Source: an uncultured Myxococcales bacterium (GTDB taxonomy: Bacteria > Myxococcota_A > UBA9042). From it: a stretch of DNA of 64,000 bases. This document shows positions 7,915-17,295 of the stretch, one piece after another. Under the pieces are notes generated by a model that saw only the letters and a program-made list of their open reading frames with translations, was not told the DNA's origin and searched no databases. Within the stretch, counting starts at the first letter, position 1; the number at the start of each line of letters is the position of its first letter. Where the stretch lies: NCBI GenBank assembly GCA_903840165.1, contig CAIMEY010000012.1:1-64000 (forward strand), in the 5' to 3' direction. Made by a program: the position numbers and the translations under genes.

Positions 7915-10134
7915 TCAAGGTACAGTCGGTAAAGGCCATGTGATTATGGGCTTTTCATCGGTCTCGGCCGTGGGAATGTTCTCGGCCAAATCGCAGGGCA
8001 ACTGCCCATCGGTATCACGTCCGGAAAGCAAGCAATATCGAGGCTCTATCGCGCCGTCGCCCAGCAAAAAGCGGCCGATCATCTGCTGATACTCGGGCAT
8101 CCACCGAGTCGCCAAGTGGGCGCCGTTGTCAGGTGTGCACAGCAGGGCTCCTGGCGTATAGGTGCCACGCTTGGAATCCCATTGGATCCATGCGGATTTC
8201 AGCTCGGGCAGGGCGCCATCGCTTGTGCCTCCCCAGGAGGCGATGGGCGGTTGCATCAGCGGCAGTTTTGCCGTCCGCTGTAGCATTCCCGACGCAATAT
8301 TAGGTACTTGCGCGTCGCCCCAGGACACCGGCCACATGGCATGGCGGTCTGGCTGCACGCCGGGAAACGGATCCGCAATAGAATGGCCAACAAAATTAAC
8401 GGGATCGCTGAGGTCGAACAGGGACTGCATCAGCACGACCAGGGCCGTCTGCGCAAAGCCATCGGGATAGTTGCCCTGAAAGATCGTGAGAAATGCTGCG
8501 AAATCGCTGGACCGCGTCATCAGCAGGGACCAGGGCCCTCCGGCGACATTCATCGCCATGCGCGAGACATCCGGATGCATCGACGTTGCCGTCGTGCCGA
8601 GTATCCCCCCCAAACTATTGCCATAGTACAGCACCGGCCCATTTGGGTCGCCCACAGGGGCGCTCGACTTGGCATCGACGCTCAGCTGAAACCACTGGTC
8701 ATTCATGAGCTTATGCTGCACCGTTCGGCTCAGCGCCGTGACCTGCACCGCCGCCTGCACCAGCTTGTCCGTAAGGCGTGCGGCATGGGAAAAATCGGTG
8801 ACGGCCCCCATGGCTAGGGCCAGGTCAGCCTGCGAAAGTCCCCACCAATCCATGCCATAGACCACAGCGCCCAGGCCCGCGGCTAGGTGCGGCATGAACT
8901 CAGCGCCGCCTTTTTCCACGCATCCCTCCACGCACGATCCGCGCAAAAGGCCGTGGCCATACAGCACCATCGGCGCGTGGCCGCCCTTGGCGATCACCGA
9001 AGGAGGCACAAGCACAATGAAATCGCGCCACGTCGTGCCGTGCAGCGCGATGGTATTGCCCGGGCCCGTCCAATTGAGCAGGGCCTCGGTCCCTTCGCCG
9101 TCCAGCAGCAGGGGCGTTTCGACTTGTGCGCGAATTCGCAGGGCAATATCGCCATGCATGGGTTTGATCACCACGCGGCTATCGGCCGATGGCGCGGGCA
9201 ACCCTAGAAATTGCGTGACGTACTTCGGATCGACTTCCACCTGCTTGATCTTGTAGCCCAGACCCGCCGCACCCACAGCTTTTGCTAGCAAATCGCGGCC
9301 TTGCAGGGCGACGCCATAGGTCCAATCGCTGCTCGCCGTGTCGTAATGCCACGCCGTCCGCACGTGAGTCAGGTCGACGCCGGCCTGGGTCAGCATCGCC
9401 AAATCCTTTTGCCAATCGATTAGATGGCTGTCAATCCGCGGGTACCCCGTCGCCTTTCCATCGATCAGCGCCTGCAGGGCCGCTGGCCGTGGCAGGGGCT
9501 GACCGCTGACCGTCTTGAGGTGGTCCGTGACGGCCACGATGATGTGCATCTGCTCGCGCGCCGGCACCCACAGACGGCCAAAGAGGGCCTTGTTCTTGGC
9601 GTCGGGAGAGTTATTATCCAGTTCTTCCAAGTGCTTGAGCCGTTGTCCCGTCGCCGCATCGATCAGGACCAGTGCCGCATCGGCCGCGTCCGTCGGCGAC
9701 GCTTCGCCGTGCAAGCTCGCAGGATCCAAAGGTTCTGGCGGCAATAGGAGTATCGGGGCATTGGGCGACATGCCGTCACGGCGATTGAGGTCCGTCGGAT
9801 CGACGACTACACCGCTAGAATTGCTCGGTAAACTGCTCTTGGTGAGGCTGACGCGGCGGCCCGTCTTGGTGCTGGCATCATCGCTGAGGTAAAAGCTCGT
9901 CGGCCAGCCGGACAAGCAACTTGTGCCCCAACCCATGGGATTGCAATCGGGTTTTTCCGCCAGTGGCACCGAAGCGACGTCGGTCATGGCATCGCCTGCA
10001 CCATCTGCGGGCGTGGCAGAATCGCTCGCCTGCGCATCCTGACTCGTGGTGGCGGCGGGCGTGGCTTTACCGCCGCAAGCACCCATGGCAACAAGGGCCA
10101 GTACCAGCGGAAAACGCAGCAGACGTGTGGACAT
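7915..10134 (-). CDS. Large alpha/beta-hydrolase-fold lipoprotein
   Basis: The 739-residue product begins MSTRLLRFPLVLALVAMGAC, a good lipoprotein signal with its Cys at residue 20, followed by an Ala/Thr/Asp-rich linker. The C-terminal half looks like a serine hydrolase. MVLYGHGL resembles the HG oxyanion segment, YYGNSLGG matches the G-x-S-x-G nucleophile elbow, and a late DNGAHLATRW contains a candidate catalytic His. The N-terminal 300 residues are of unknown fold. The likely role is an exported esterase, lipase or peptidase anchored in the envelope. GGAG six bases before the ATG at 10134 fixes the start; the frame runs further upstream without a site. The substrate is unknown. Confidence 0.78.
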   Translation of the reverse strand: MSTRLLRFPLVLALVAMGACGGKATPAATTSQDAQASDSATPADGAGDAMTDVASVPLAEKPDCNPMGWGTSCLSGWPTSFYLSDDASTKTGRRVSLTKSSLPSNSSGVVVDPTDLNRRDGMSPNAPILLLPPEPLDPASLHGEASPTDAADAALVLIDAATGQRLKHLEELDNNSPDAKNKALFGRLWVPAREQMHIIVAVTDHLKTVSGQPLPRPAALQALIDGKATGYPRIDSHLIDWQKDLAMLTQAGVDLTHVRTAWHYDTASSDWTYGVALQGRDLLAKAVGAAGLGYKIKQVEVDPKYVTQFLGLPAPSADSRVVIKPMHGDIALRIRAQVETPLLLDGEGTEALLNWTGPGNTIALHGTTWRDFIVLVPPSVIAKGGHAPMVLYGHGLLRGSCVEGCVEKGGAEFMPHLAAGLGAVVYGMDWWGLSQADLALAMGAVTDFSHAARLTDKLVQAAVQVTALSRTVQHKLMNDQWFQLSVDAKSSAPVGDPNGPVLYYGNSLGGILGTTATSMHPDVSRMAMNVAGGPWSLLMTRSSDFAAFLTIFQGNYPDGFAQTALVVLMQSLFDLSDPVNFVGHSIADPFPGVQPDRHAMWPVSWGDAQVPNIASGMLQRTAKLPLMQPPIASWGGTSDGALPELKSAWIQWDSKRGTYTPGALLCTPDNGAHLATRWMPEYQQMIGRFLLGDGAIEPRYCLLSGRDTDGQLPCDLAENIPTAETDEKPIITWPLPTVP

Positions 10135-10256
10135 AGCTAACTCCAGACCAGATTGCGGGGGCGTTAGGGTCGCCAGCAATTTCGCCCGAGCGTACACGGC
10201 GGCTGGGGCCTCGGCTACCCTTGCCGGAACTGCCCCGGTTTGCTACGCCTGTGCCC

Positions 10257-11351
10257 ATGAGCAACGCCTTCACCGATCATTGGCAACCACCACAACCGCA
10301 TGAAACGCAAGAGCAACGCGCCCACCGGTTGGGCGTTTCCATAGCCGCCTTGGAGCTCTTGGCGGCGGCGGAGGTGATCGATCTGCACATCGATACCTTC
10401 ATTCCCGTGCGGCTGTGGGGCTACGACGTGCGCCGCTGGCACGGGCCCGGGCTGCTGCGGGGAAAGTTCTTTGGTCATCTGGATTTGCCGCGCATGCGCG
10501 ATGGGGGGCTCGGCGGCGCGATGTGGTCGCTGACGACCAATCCACTGCGGACTCCGGAGGGGCGCTGGAGCCAATTGCAAAGGAATTACGAGCTATTGCA
10601 GGGCATCGCTGCGAGCAGCGGTGGCGAACTGGGCCTTGCGCGCGATGTCAGCAGCTATCGGGCCGTCCGCGCGACCGGCGCCATGGCAGTTCTTGCGGCC
10701 ATTCAGGGCGGCCATGCCCTCGAAGACTGCCCTGATCTCGATGAGTTCCTTGGGCTTGGCTGGCTGACGCGGATCACGCTCATCCACCTGATTGACGCTG
10801 TCTATGGCGCGACGTCGAGCCCCCTGCGTCGCCAATCCCCGGCCGCGATTACCCACCAAGGCATTGAATTGATTGAGGCTATGGACCGAAATCGCGTCTT
10901 TGTCGATTTGGCGCACATTGCCCGCCCGGCGTTTTGGCAGGCCGTGGCCGCCCACGATGCAGCGCGCCCTCTTTTGGCGACGCATACCGGCGTTGACGGC
11001 GTGACGCCCCACTGGCGCAATCTAGATGATGAACAATTGCGCGCCATTGCCGGCACGGGTGGCGTGGTTGGCATCATCTTCGCGGCCAATTTCCTCAAGA
11101 CGCGCCAAGGGCCTCAGGATCTGTCCTTGGTGATCGCGCACTTGGAACACGTCATCCGCGTTGCCGGCGTGCAGGCCGCTGCGCTAGGTTCTGATTATGA
11201 CGGCGCAATCATGCCGCCTCCAGGCCTTGCGGACGGGCTTGGCTACCCCCGTCTGGTCGAGGCGATGCTGCGCGCTCGCTGGCCCGAAACGCAGATCCTG
11301 CAAGTGCTAGGGGGCAATTTCTTGCGTGCTTTTGCGCAATTGCGCCCGTAA
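10257..11351 (+). CDS. Membrane dipeptidase family (M19) metallopeptidase
   Basis: This 364-residue protein has the fold signature of renal dipeptidase (M19), a binuclear zinc enzyme that cleaves dipeptides. Visible metal ligands are H44 and D46 (LHIDT), H220 (DLAHIA), H243 (ATHTG) and D313 (GSDYDG). The bridging glutamate, normally in an EGGH motif, is Q150 here (AIQGGHAL), so activity may be altered or lost. There is no signal peptide, which suggests a cytoplasmic protein. The ATG at 10257 was chosen over an upstream in-frame codon at 10221, though neither has a strong ribosome binding site. It is divergent from the hydrolase lipoprotein gene and convergent with the radical-SAM gene. The hairpin CTGGT/ACCAG at 11356-11372 lies between the stops. 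Confidence 0.85.
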   Translation: MSNAFTDHWQPPQPHETQEQRAHRLGVSIAALELLAAAEVIDLHIDTFIPVRLWGYDVRRWHGPGLLRGKFFGHLDLPRMRDGGLGGAMWSLTTNPLRTPEGRWSQLQRNYELLQGIAASSGGELGLARDVSSYRAVRATGAMAVLAAIQGGHALEDCPDLDEFLGLGWLTRITLIHLIDAVYGATSSPLRRQSPAAITHQGIELIEAMDRNRVFVDLAHIARPAFWQAVAAHDAARPLLATHTGVDGVTPHWRNLDDEQLRAIAGTGGVVGIIFAANFLKTRQGPQDLSLVIAHLEHVIRVAGVQAAALGSDYDGAIMPPPGLADGLGYPRLVEAMLRARWPETQILQVLGGNFLRAFAQLRP

Positions 11352-11381
11352 CTAGCTGGTTTTTCCGACCAGGTTCCCGGG

Positions 11382-12797
11382 CTAGCTAAGCATTTGCGGC
11401 GCGATGTTCAAGCGCTTCATCTGCTCCCGATCCCACGCTTCAATCGGATCCAACCCCGCGATATACGTACGTTCTTTGTTGGAAATCGGATTGCGGATGC
11501 TAAGGATCTCCGGCCCCGAAGCCAAGATTACCTTCTTGTACTGCGCGATATTGCTCGACCCCAGCGTGTTGGCGTAGTGGCGGGCCATGTTGGCAAAGGT
11601 GCCCAGCTCCTTGCAAAGCCATTGAAAATGTTCGACTGTTTCCTGGGGCGTCATCTGCAGCGGCCGGTGACACAGGGTGTACCCATCGTAGTCGCGGCTG
11701 ATGGTCCCGGGCAGCAGTCGGCCCTCCTGCTGCATCTGCGTGTAGATCGGCGTCTCCGGATAAGGGCTGACAATTCCTAAGAAAGTAATGGAGAAATACT
11801 TCAGGTCGGCCAGGACATCGGGCAAGGTGCGCAGGTACGTGTGGGTATCGCCGTCCGAACCGACGAGTAGGCCAAAAGAGAGCAAAATACCCGAGTTGAA
11901 GGCGCGCGCGATCACCTCTTGTACTTCACTGAGCTTGTTTTGGCCCTTCTTAAAGCTGGTGATCGACTCTGGATTGAGGGACTCAAGGCCCGTGTAGATG
12001 TAGCGACAGCCCGCTTTGGCCATTAATTTCACGAGTTCCTCATCGCGCAGGATGTTGAACGTCAGGGCGCACCCCCAAATGCGCTTCTTGGGGATCAAGG
12101 CTTCGCACAAGGCCCGGAGGTACTTGGGACTACCGCCGAGGTTATTATCGAGAAAAATGAAGGTGTTATCGAACAGGCCAAACCAGTTCTTGTTCCACAC
12201 CATCTTGGTTTCGATTTCGTCGATCACCTGTTGCACGGGGCGAAAGGCGTACTTCTCCCAGCCCGTTAATACGCAGAAATTGCAGGTAAATGGGCAGCCG
12301 CGACTGGCTTCGATGCCGGGCAGGCGAATGCGATTGTGCGAAAAGTCGATGAGATCATAGCGATAAGGCTTGATATCCGCGGCGCCGCCTGAGGGCAGTT
12401 CATACCGCTTGGCCAACTGCCCCTTGGAAAAATCCGCAATCGCAGCAGGGACATTGCTCTCTGGATCGCCGATGATCACCGCGTCAAACCATTGCGCGGC
12501 GTCGTCCGGATAGAACCGCGCATGGCGTCCGCCGGCGATGGTCTTGATGCCCCTTTGGCGCAGCAGGGTCGAAAGGACCTTGGTGTGCTCGTAGTAGGCG
12601 TGCAGGTAGGAAAAGAACACCAAATCCCAGTGCTTATCTAGGGGAATGTCGGATTCCTTTTCGTTGTAGAGCTCGATCTCTGCGTCCGCTGGGCAAAGGC
12701 CTGCGATCAGCTCAGGCACCGCCGACTGCATGACAGACGGTTCCTTGAGCGCCTTGCGTGTCGGATGCGTGTACGTCGAAATCACGGCAATGCGCAT
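11382..12797 (-). CDS. B12-binding-type radical SAM protein
   Basis: This 471-residue radical S-adenosylmethionine protein starts with a Rossmann-like domain (residues 1-140) of the type that precedes the core in cobalamin-dependent radical SAM enzymes. Signs are IKTIAGGRHARFYPDDA and a DAVIIGDPE segment. The core follows with the cluster motif C-x3-C-x2-C in RGCPFTCNFC near residue 180. Later segments FLDNNLGG and YTGLESLNPES are typical of the SAM barrel. I see no D-x-H-x-x-G cobalamin motif, so B12 use is doubtful. AAGGAG five to seven bases before the ATG at 12797 sets the start. The substrate could be lipid, RNA or peptide methylation; nothing nearby decides it. Confidence 0.85.
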   Translation of the reverse strand: MRIAVISTYTHPTRKALKEPSVMQSAVPELIAGLCPADAEIELYNEKESDIPLDKHWDLVFFSYLHAYYEHTKVLSTLLRQRGIKTIAGGRHARFYPDDAAQWFDAVIIGDPESNVPAAIADFSKGQLAKRYELPSGGAADIKPYRYDLIDFSHNRIRLPGIEASRGCPFTCNFCVLTGWEKYAFRPVQQVIDEIETKMVWNKNWFGLFDNTFIFLDNNLGGSPKYLRALCEALIPKKRIWGCALTFNILRDEELVKLMAKAGCRYIYTGLESLNPESITSFKKGQNKLSEVQEVIARAFNSGILLSFGLLVGSDGDTHTYLRTLPDVLADLKYFSITFLGIVSPYPETPIYTQMQQEGRLLPGTISRDYDGYTLCHRPLQMTPQETVEHFQWLCKELGTFANMARHYANTLGSSNIAQYKKVILASGPEILSIRNPISNKERTYIAGLDPIEAWDREQMKRLNIAPQMLS

Positions 12798-13150
12798 GCG
12801 GGCTCCTTGGTCCGGACCAGTTCGTGAATGATGGCTAAGCTCCCCTTGACCGGAGACTGCCAAAGGTTGGGCGATTTGTCATTGTTTTTGCCGTGACCGG
12901 GGTATGGGCAGGATGCGCCGACCCTGCTATACCAAGAGTCCGGAATTGCGGGTGATTGGCAGCAAATGGTTCAGCAGGCGCGAGGGCGGGTGCTTTGGAC
13001 GGATGCAGCAGGGACTACGCAACCGGAATTCCGGAACCGTCGCGTTGCAGCGTTGAACCGGGCGCGGCCATGGGGCACTGGTGCAAAATTCGTGGTTGCG
13101 CACGTTAGCTATGGACATTTCTAGGATTTTTCCTCCATTAAGGGCATGCC
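12798..13150. other. Divergent intergenic region (radical SAM / cyclase)
   Basis: This 353-base region separates the divergent radical-SAM and adenylate cyclase genes. It contains the ribosome binding sites of both (AAGGAG for the former, AAGGG for the latter) and one extended -10-like element reading rightward at 12925-12933. I see no ORF with coding character and no structured RNA. Confidence 0.4.
12925..12933 (+). promoter_or_regulatory. Extended -10 element upstream of the adenylate cyclase
   Basis: TGCTATACC fits a TGnTATAnn extended -10. No good -35 is visible 17 bases upstream. It faces the cyclase gene, whose start codon is about 218 bases away, so a long leader is implied. The same TGCTATA core occurs before boxC and before Cys-rich lipoprotein 2. 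Confidence 0.35.
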
Positions 13151-15241
13151 GTGTCACCCAAGCAAAAGAAATGGAGCCTAGCGCTGCTGGTCGCCTGCGT
13201 TAGCTTTGCCGCGGCCTGGGGACTTGCGCGCAGCGAGCCGGGACGAGGGCTGGAGGACCGAACTTACGATTGGCGTTGGCAACATAGCCCACCGGTCGAT
13301 CCGCCTGCCCACGCGGCGCTGGTGCTCATTGATGAGTCGACCCTGCACGACTTCGCGCAAGCATTCAAAATCCGTTGGCCTTTTCCCCGCGATCTCTACT
13401 GTCCCGTGCTGGCTTGGCTGCAAAAGGCGGGGGCGCGCGCCGTCGTTTTTGACATCGGCTTCTTTGAACCGGATGAGCAAGATCCCACACTTGCTCAGTG
13501 TTTTGCCGCTTCGCCGCCGGTGTGGCTGGCTTGGTCCTGTGACCCGCAGGGGCAGGCCGTCGATCCGCCGCAAAGCGTGACCGGTCAAGGCGCGCTGCCT
13601 GGGGATTCTGGTGCCTGTGCCCGCCTGTTGCCTGTGCCGGAATTAGCCCAAGCTGCCAAGGGGGTAGGGCGTATCGACCTCCAACCCGATGCCGATGGCG
13701 TCATGAGGCGCATGCACCCGGTTAGCGCATGGAAGTCTGGACAATGGTTGCCGATGCTTGGCTGGAGCCCTCTGGCCCAGCATGCTGGCGTGTGGCAATG
13801 GCAGGCGCAGCATTACCAGGTGCACGGCGTCGACGTCCCGAGCGATAGTCAAGGTGCCGTCGTTTTGCCTTGGCGAACAACAGGATGGCCGACTCTTTCC
13901 TTTGGCGACGTCTTTCGCGCCGGGCAGTCCCTCGCGCCGGATGCCTCGGCCATGGCCAAGACTGGGCCCAGGCCTAATCCCCTGATTGTCCGCGATCGCG
14001 TTGTCTTTATTGGCGCTTCTGGGACGGCTCTCTTCGATCTCAAGACCACGCCCCTGCAGACAGCAGTGCCAGGGGTCGAGGGGCACGCGGCGCTGTATGA
14101 AGCCGGTGTCACTGGGCGCGTACCTCACAAGCCTTTGCGTTTATGGATGAATTTGCTCCTTGCTCTGCTCTGCTTGGCCACTGCTGCGGCGGCGACGGCC
14201 CTGACCCGGCCGTGGGTCCAGGCCCTGGCGGCGGGGCTGCTGATGGTCGGTCATGCTGGGGCCGCGGCATGGTATTTCCATACGGATCTTCTGTGGTTGC
14301 CCATGGTCGCGCCGACAGCGGGCATTGCCTTTGCCTATGCCCTCGGCACGGCGATCAACTATCAGCTCGAAGGCAGGGCGCGTCAGCAAATCCGCAATGC
14401 TTTCTCGCACTATTTGGCCCCCGCGGTCATCGAGCAACTGGTTCGCGACCCGAGCCGTCTTCAACTCGGCGGTGAGCGTCGTGATATTACAGCATTTTTC
14501 TCAGATATCGCCGGCTTTACGAGCATCAGTGAACAGCTCGATCCAGGTGCCCTGGTGGCCCTGCTCAACGAATGCCTCGGCGCCATGACCGAGATCATCT
14601 TGGAAGAAGGCGGAACAATTGATAAATACATCGGTGACGCCATTGTGGCGATGTTTGGCGCGCCTCTCGATCAGCCCGACCATGCGCTGCGTGCCTGTCG
14701 CGCCGCGCTGCGATGCCAGAAACGCTTGGAGGAACTAAGAATACAGTGGAAGATCAAGGGATTGCCTGAGTTGCACATGCGCATTGGCCTAAACGCGGGT
14801 CAGGCGCTGGTCGGCAACATGGGATCCAAACATCGCTTTGATTTCACGATGATGGGAGATACCGTCAACCTGGCTTCGCGACTCGAGTCGGCGGCTGGCA
14901 ATTACCACATAGGTATCTTGGCGGGCGAGAATGTCGCGCAACGATTGAACAATGCGCTGCCCTTGCGCGAGGTCGACCTACTGCGGGTCAAGGGAAAAAT
15001 GCTGGGCGTACGCGTGTTTGAAGTGCGCGAACACCCGGCTGCTACGGATGTTGAAATGGCCCATGCAATCGAGCTGTTCCGGGCCCGACAATGGCAGCAG
15101 GCAAGCCAAGCTGCGCAGGGCATCTTGGCACTGACGCCGGGGGACGGCCCTGCCCAAACCCTACTGGATCACGCGACTTTCTTCGCTCGCAAGCCGCCAC
15201 CGGCCGACTGGGACGGAGCCTGGACCCTAACCGGGAAGTAG
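13151..15241 (+). CDS. CHASE2-domain class III adenylate/guanylate cyclase
   Basis: This 696-residue membrane sensor cyclase makes cyclic AMP (or GMP) from a nucleoside triphosphate. An N-terminal membrane anchor leads into a periplasmic CHASE2 sensor (about residues 30-320). A cluster of hydrophobic helices follows at about 330-400. The class III catalytic domain covers about 440-640. Both metal-binding aspartates are present, in FFSDIAGFT and in DKYIGDAIVAMFG, and the nucleotide-contact region is DFTMMGDTVNLASRLE. The Lys of IDKYIGD and the Asp of MGDTVN favour ATP over GTP. A C-terminal TPR-like tail closes the protein. The GTG start at 13151 follows AAGGG by six bases. mgtE follows 193 bases later. 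Confidence 0.9.
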   Translation: MSPKQKKWSLALLVACVSFAAAWGLARSEPGRGLEDRTYDWRWQHSPPVDPPAHAALVLIDESTLHDFAQAFKIRWPFPRDLYCPVLAWLQKAGARAVVFDIGFFEPDEQDPTLAQCFAASPPVWLAWSCDPQGQAVDPPQSVTGQGALPGDSGACARLLPVPELAQAAKGVGRIDLQPDADGVMRRMHPVSAWKSGQWLPMLGWSPLAQHAGVWQWQAQHYQVHGVDVPSDSQGAVVLPWRTTGWPTLSFGDVFRAGQSLAPDASAMAKTGPRPNPLIVRDRVVFIGASGTALFDLKTTPLQTAVPGVEGHAALYEAGVTGRVPHKPLRLWMNLLLALLCLATAAAATALTRPWVQALAAGLLMVGHAGAAAWYFHTDLLWLPMVAPTAGIAFAYALGTAINYQLEGRARQQIRNAFSHYLAPAVIEQLVRDPSRLQLGGERRDITAFFSDIAGFTSISEQLDPGALVALLNECLGAMTEIILEEGGTIDKYIGDAIVAMFGAPLDQPDHALRACRAALRCQKRLEELRIQWKIKGLPELHMRIGLNAGQALVGNMGSKHRFDFTMMGDTVNLASRLESAAGNYHIGILAGENVAQRLNNALPLREVDLLRVKGKMLGVRVFEVREHPAATDVEMAHAIELFRARQWQQASQAAQGILALTPGDGPAQTLLDHATFFARKPPPADWDGAWTLTGK

Positions 15242-15370
15242 ACGGCACCGGTCAAAAAGTACGTAAAAACAACGGATTACTAGTGAACCTGACCCGGGTT
15301 TGCCGTATTGCCCCAACGCTTCGCCGGGACCGTTGCCGCCGGCGTGGGCCAGTGTTACACCCCGCCGCGC

Positions 15371-15417
15371 GCAAGGGCCCTCGCCGCCCCGGCACCGCGC
15401 TGGTGCCAGGCCCTTGC
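15371..15417 (+). promoter_or_regulatory. Structured 5' leader upstream of mgtE
   Basis: GCAAGGGCC at 15371-15379 pairs perfectly with GGCCCTTGC at 15409-15417. Inside it GGCACC (15391-15396) pairs with GGTGCC (15402-15407) around the loop GCGCT. The result is a 9-bp outer and 6-bp inner stem with an 11-base bulge on the left. It ends seven bases before the GGAGG ribosome binding site of mgtE. It does not match the M-box riboswitch consensus as I know it, but its position suits translational or Mg-dependent control. Confidence 0.45.
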
Positions 15418-15434
15418 CGGCCGTGGAGGTCGTC

Positions 15435-16733
15435 ATGCAAGTCGCCGAATTGCTCGAGTCCTGGCCGGCTTATGATGAGACGGAGAAGCGTCGCGGTTTC
15501 CGGGAGTTAGATCGCGAGGACGCGGAGGTCTTCTTCGCAAGCCTGCCAGCGCACGATGCGGCCGAGTTCATGCTGTCCCTGCCCGTGGCGGAACGTCGCA
15601 CCTGGATGCGCCTGATGGCTCCAGACGATGTCGCCGATTTGCTTCAGGAAGTCGATGTTGAACAGCGTGTCCACCTGCTGGGATTACTCGACGATCTGAT
15701 GCGCACCGAAGTGGCCGTGCTCCTGGCCTACGCGGAAGATGATGCCGGCGGCTTGATGTCGACGCGTTTCGCCCGTGTTCGCCCAGACATGCGCGTCGAT
15801 GAGGCGCTTTTGTATCTGCGTCGCCAAGCCCGAGAAAAGCTTGAGACCATCTATTACGCCTATGTTCTTGACAGTGAACAGCATTTGCTGGGCGTCATGA
15901 CCCTACGCGAGTTGTTTACGTCCCGCAGTGACGCGACCGTTCGCGAGGTGATGCGCACCGAAGTGGTCGCGGCGTCAGAAGACATGGACCAGGAGAAATT
16001 ATCCCGTCTTTTCAAACACTACAGCTTCCTAGCAGTGCCCGTTGTCGATGGCGAACGGCACATGCGCGGCATCGTGACCGTCGACGACATTGTCGACGTG
16101 TTGAGCGAAGAAGCGACTGAAGATGCTCAGAAATTCGGCGGCATGGAAGCCCTGGACGCGCCCTACTTGGACATTGGCTTCTGGGCCATGTGGAAGAAGC
16201 GCGCCGGTTGGCTGTCGGCGCTGTTTGTCGGCGAGATGCTTACCGCCACGGCGATGGGGCGCTTCGAACATGACATTGCCAAAGCCGTTGTTTTGGCACT
16301 GTTTGTTCCGCTGATCATCTCTTCGGGCGGCAACTCGGGGTCCCAAGCGTCGACCCTGGTCATTCGCGCCATGGCCCTGGGCGAATTGTCGATGCGCGAC
16401 GCGTTTCGCGTGGCACGCCGTGAAATTGCAGCGGGTTTGGCCCTAGGCGCAACCCTCGGGCTCATCGGCATCCTGCGGATCATCCTCTGGCAATCGGTCT
16501 TTCAGAGCTATGGGCCGCACTATCCGTTGATTGCGGCGACCGTAGGTATCTCGCTGGTAGGTGTTGTTTTGTTTGGCACAATTGCCGGATCGATGCTGCC
16601 TCTTCTGCTAAGACGCCTTGGATTCGATCCTGCCAGTGCGTCCGCCCCGTTCGTGGCGACCCTGGTCGATGTGACCGGTCTTATCATCTACTTCTCGGTG
16701 GCTAGCGTGATCTTGGGCGGGACATTGCTTTGA
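15435..16733 (+). CDS. mgtE: MgtE-family magnesium transporter
   Basis: This 432-residue protein is a complete MgtE-type Mg2+ channel/transporter of the inner membrane. The N-terminal superhelical MgtE_N domain covers about residues 15-115. A CBS pair, which senses cytosolic Mg2+, covers about 120-240 (DAGGLMST and AVPVVDGERHMRGIVTVDDIVDV are marks of it). The five-helix channel domain follows from about 270, with the signature SSGGNSGSQASTL and the C-terminal FVATLVDVTGLIIYF. The ATG at 15435 has GGAGG five bases upstream. The frame is open further back, but that segment is the structured leader and not protein-like. Regulation by the leader hairpin is possible. Confidence 0.95.
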   Translation: MQVAELLESWPAYDETEKRRGFRELDREDAEVFFASLPAHDAAEFMLSLPVAERRTWMRLMAPDDVADLLQEVDVEQRVHLLGLLDDLMRTEVAVLLAYAEDDAGGLMSTRFARVRPDMRVDEALLYLRRQAREKLETIYYAYVLDSEQHLLGVMTLRELFTSRSDATVREVMRTEVVAASEDMDQEKLSRLFKHYSFLAVPVVDGERHMRGIVTVDDIVDVLSEEATEDAQKFGGMEALDAPYLDIGFWAMWKKRAGWLSALFVGEMLTATAMGRFEHDIAKAVVLALFVPLIISSGGNSGSQASTLVIRAMALGELSMRDAFRVARREIAAGLALGATLGLIGILRIILWQSVFQSYGPHYPLIAATVGISLVGVVLFGTIAGSMLPLLLRRLGFDPASASAPFVATLVDVTGLIIYFSVASVILGGTLL

Positions 16734-16998
16734 CATTTCAAGCATTTGTCGTACAGAACTACGCCTGATCGCTGCCACAGAGCCACCAAGCCAATTTATA
16801 GTAATGTAAAGCTAAGCAAATCAATGCTGCTTGACGGGCCACTCGCTCAGGGCTTGATGTAGAGTCTGAACATACGCCGCTGCAAAGCGCCAAAGACGTT
16901 AGTAACATCGCAAGTTTATTAACGATATGGCGATAGTCGCGCTCTGTCGATCGCAGTGTTTGGCCCAACCCAATTGCACCTAGTGCGCAGGAGACCAC

Positions 16999-17226
16999 AT
17001 GGCAGAATCATCCCCACCGCCGCGCAAGCCCGCATCACGTCGGGGGTTTGCTTCCATGGATCAAGATAAGCAGCGCGAGATTGCCTCAAAGGGGGGCCGC
17101 AGCGTGCCAGCCGAAAAGCGCAGCTTTGCCCAAGATCGACAGTTGGCCGTCAACGCCGGTCGCAAAGGCGGCGAACAGAGCCACGGTGGCAAGCGCAAGA
17201 AGGCGAAATCAGAGCCCAAAGCGTAA
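16999..17226 (+). CDS. KGG-repeat stress-induced protein
   Basis: This 75-residue, very basic and hydrophilic protein carries the KGG stress-protein motif: RGFASMDQDKQREIASKGG followed by a second degenerate unit with a GRKGGEQSHGG segment. This is the family of YciG and the conidiation protein Con-10, small disordered proteins that accumulate under general or desiccation stress. The CAGGAG site five bases before the ATG supports the start. The 265-base gap upstream is richer in A+T than its surroundings and probably holds its own promoter; no clear hexamers were assigned. The next gene lies convergently 69 bases away. Confidence 0.85.
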   Translation: MAESSPPPRKPASRRGFASMDQDKQREIASKGGRSVPAEKRSFAQDRQLAVNAGRKGGEQSHGGKRKKAKSEPKA

Positions 17227-17295
17227 GCGACGCCGCTTGGGGGAAGACACGGCTCTTCGCTGTCCAACCGCGTACCGAAGGCCGCCTCAGTAGGC

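Noticed and set aside
16759..16998. 79-codon minus-strand frame upstream of the KGG gene
   Set aside because: No ribosome binding site or family likeness. It covers the probable promoter region of the KGG gene, and its composition is not protein-like.
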